Positions 5,422 through 5,445 of a DNA stretch of 5,445 nt are shown one piece after another (the first letter of the stretch is position 1; the number at the start of each line of letters is the position of its first letter). The notes under the pieces were generated by a model that saw only the letters and a program-made list of their open reading frames with translations, had not been told where the DNA came from and did no database searches. The translations under genes were made by a program, and so were the position numbers. The stretch covers positions 1 through 5,445 of the forward strand of contig CAYGWJ010000301.1 of assembly GCA_964353405.1 (NCBI GenBank), read 5' to 3'. The DNA comes from JBGLNJ01 sp964353405. GTDB taxonomy: Bacteria; Chloroflexota; Anaerolineae; Fen-1058.

Positions 5422-5445
5422 CTAGAGGCCGGGAATGTTCAGCCC
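5422..5445 (-). CDS. ybaB: 3' end of a YbaB/EbfC-family nucleoid-associated protein gene (partial)
   Basis: The last seven codons read GLNIPGL followed by TAG on the minus strand, and the rest lies beyond the window edge. A glycine-rich C-terminus ending in IPGL is typical of YbaB/EbfC proteins, small dimeric DNA-binding proteins. The gene lies directly upstream of recR on the same strand, as in the widespread dnaX-ybaB-recR order. The call rests on seven residues plus context. Confidence 0.7.
   Translation of the reverse strand, partial: GLNIPGL

Overview
The window looks like chromosomal DNA from a high-GC member of the Chloroflexota, probably an Anaerolineae-like lineage. This is an inference from three things: the glycosyltransferase with a C-terminal beta-sandwich in a style I associate with that phylum, the NapC-like multihaem protein, and the dense palindromic and heptanucleotide repeats between and inside genes. 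No rRNA or other taxonomic marker is present, so the phylum call is moderate.

Layout. Positions 1-469 carry no gene. They hold a composite palindromic repeat of about 335 bp with matching inverted ends, then a probable promoter and a leader hairpin. Two plus-strand genes follow, 13 nt apart: an alkaline-phosphatase-superfamily phosphodiesterase/phosphatase (470-1774) and a membrane-anchored c-type multihaem cytochrome (1788-2474). The cytochrome frame ends early. Two more CxxCH haem motifs lie just downstream in the neighbouring frame (to 2523), so the gene carries a one-base frameshift or a sequencing error. A 118-bp palindromic element (2535-2652) separates these genes from three minus-strand genes that converge on them. 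In their direction of transcription these are the last codons of a ybaB/ebfC-like gene (5422-5445), recR (4740-5345) and a GT39/PMT-like membrane glycosyltransferase (2664-4679). The ybaB-recR order is the common bacterial arrangement and supports both calls.

How the genes relate. RecR, with its DNA-binding neighbour, belongs to RecF-pathway recombination repair. The glycosyltransferase would transfer a sugar from a polyprenyl-phosphate donor at the membrane. The phosphatase-superfamily protein and the cytochrome are probably co-transcribed, but I know of no shared pathway.

The most striking signal is repeat invasion. Every intergenic gap but one 13-nt gap holds a palindrome or a period-7 tandem array. 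Repeat-like DNA also lies in frame inside coding sequence at three places: an 87-nt double palindrome and a heptamer array in the glycosyltransferase, and a run of four hairpins in the cytochrome. Three tandem arrays of unrelated sequence all have a 7-bp unit. I saw no complete transposase, CRISPR array, tRNA or rRNA.
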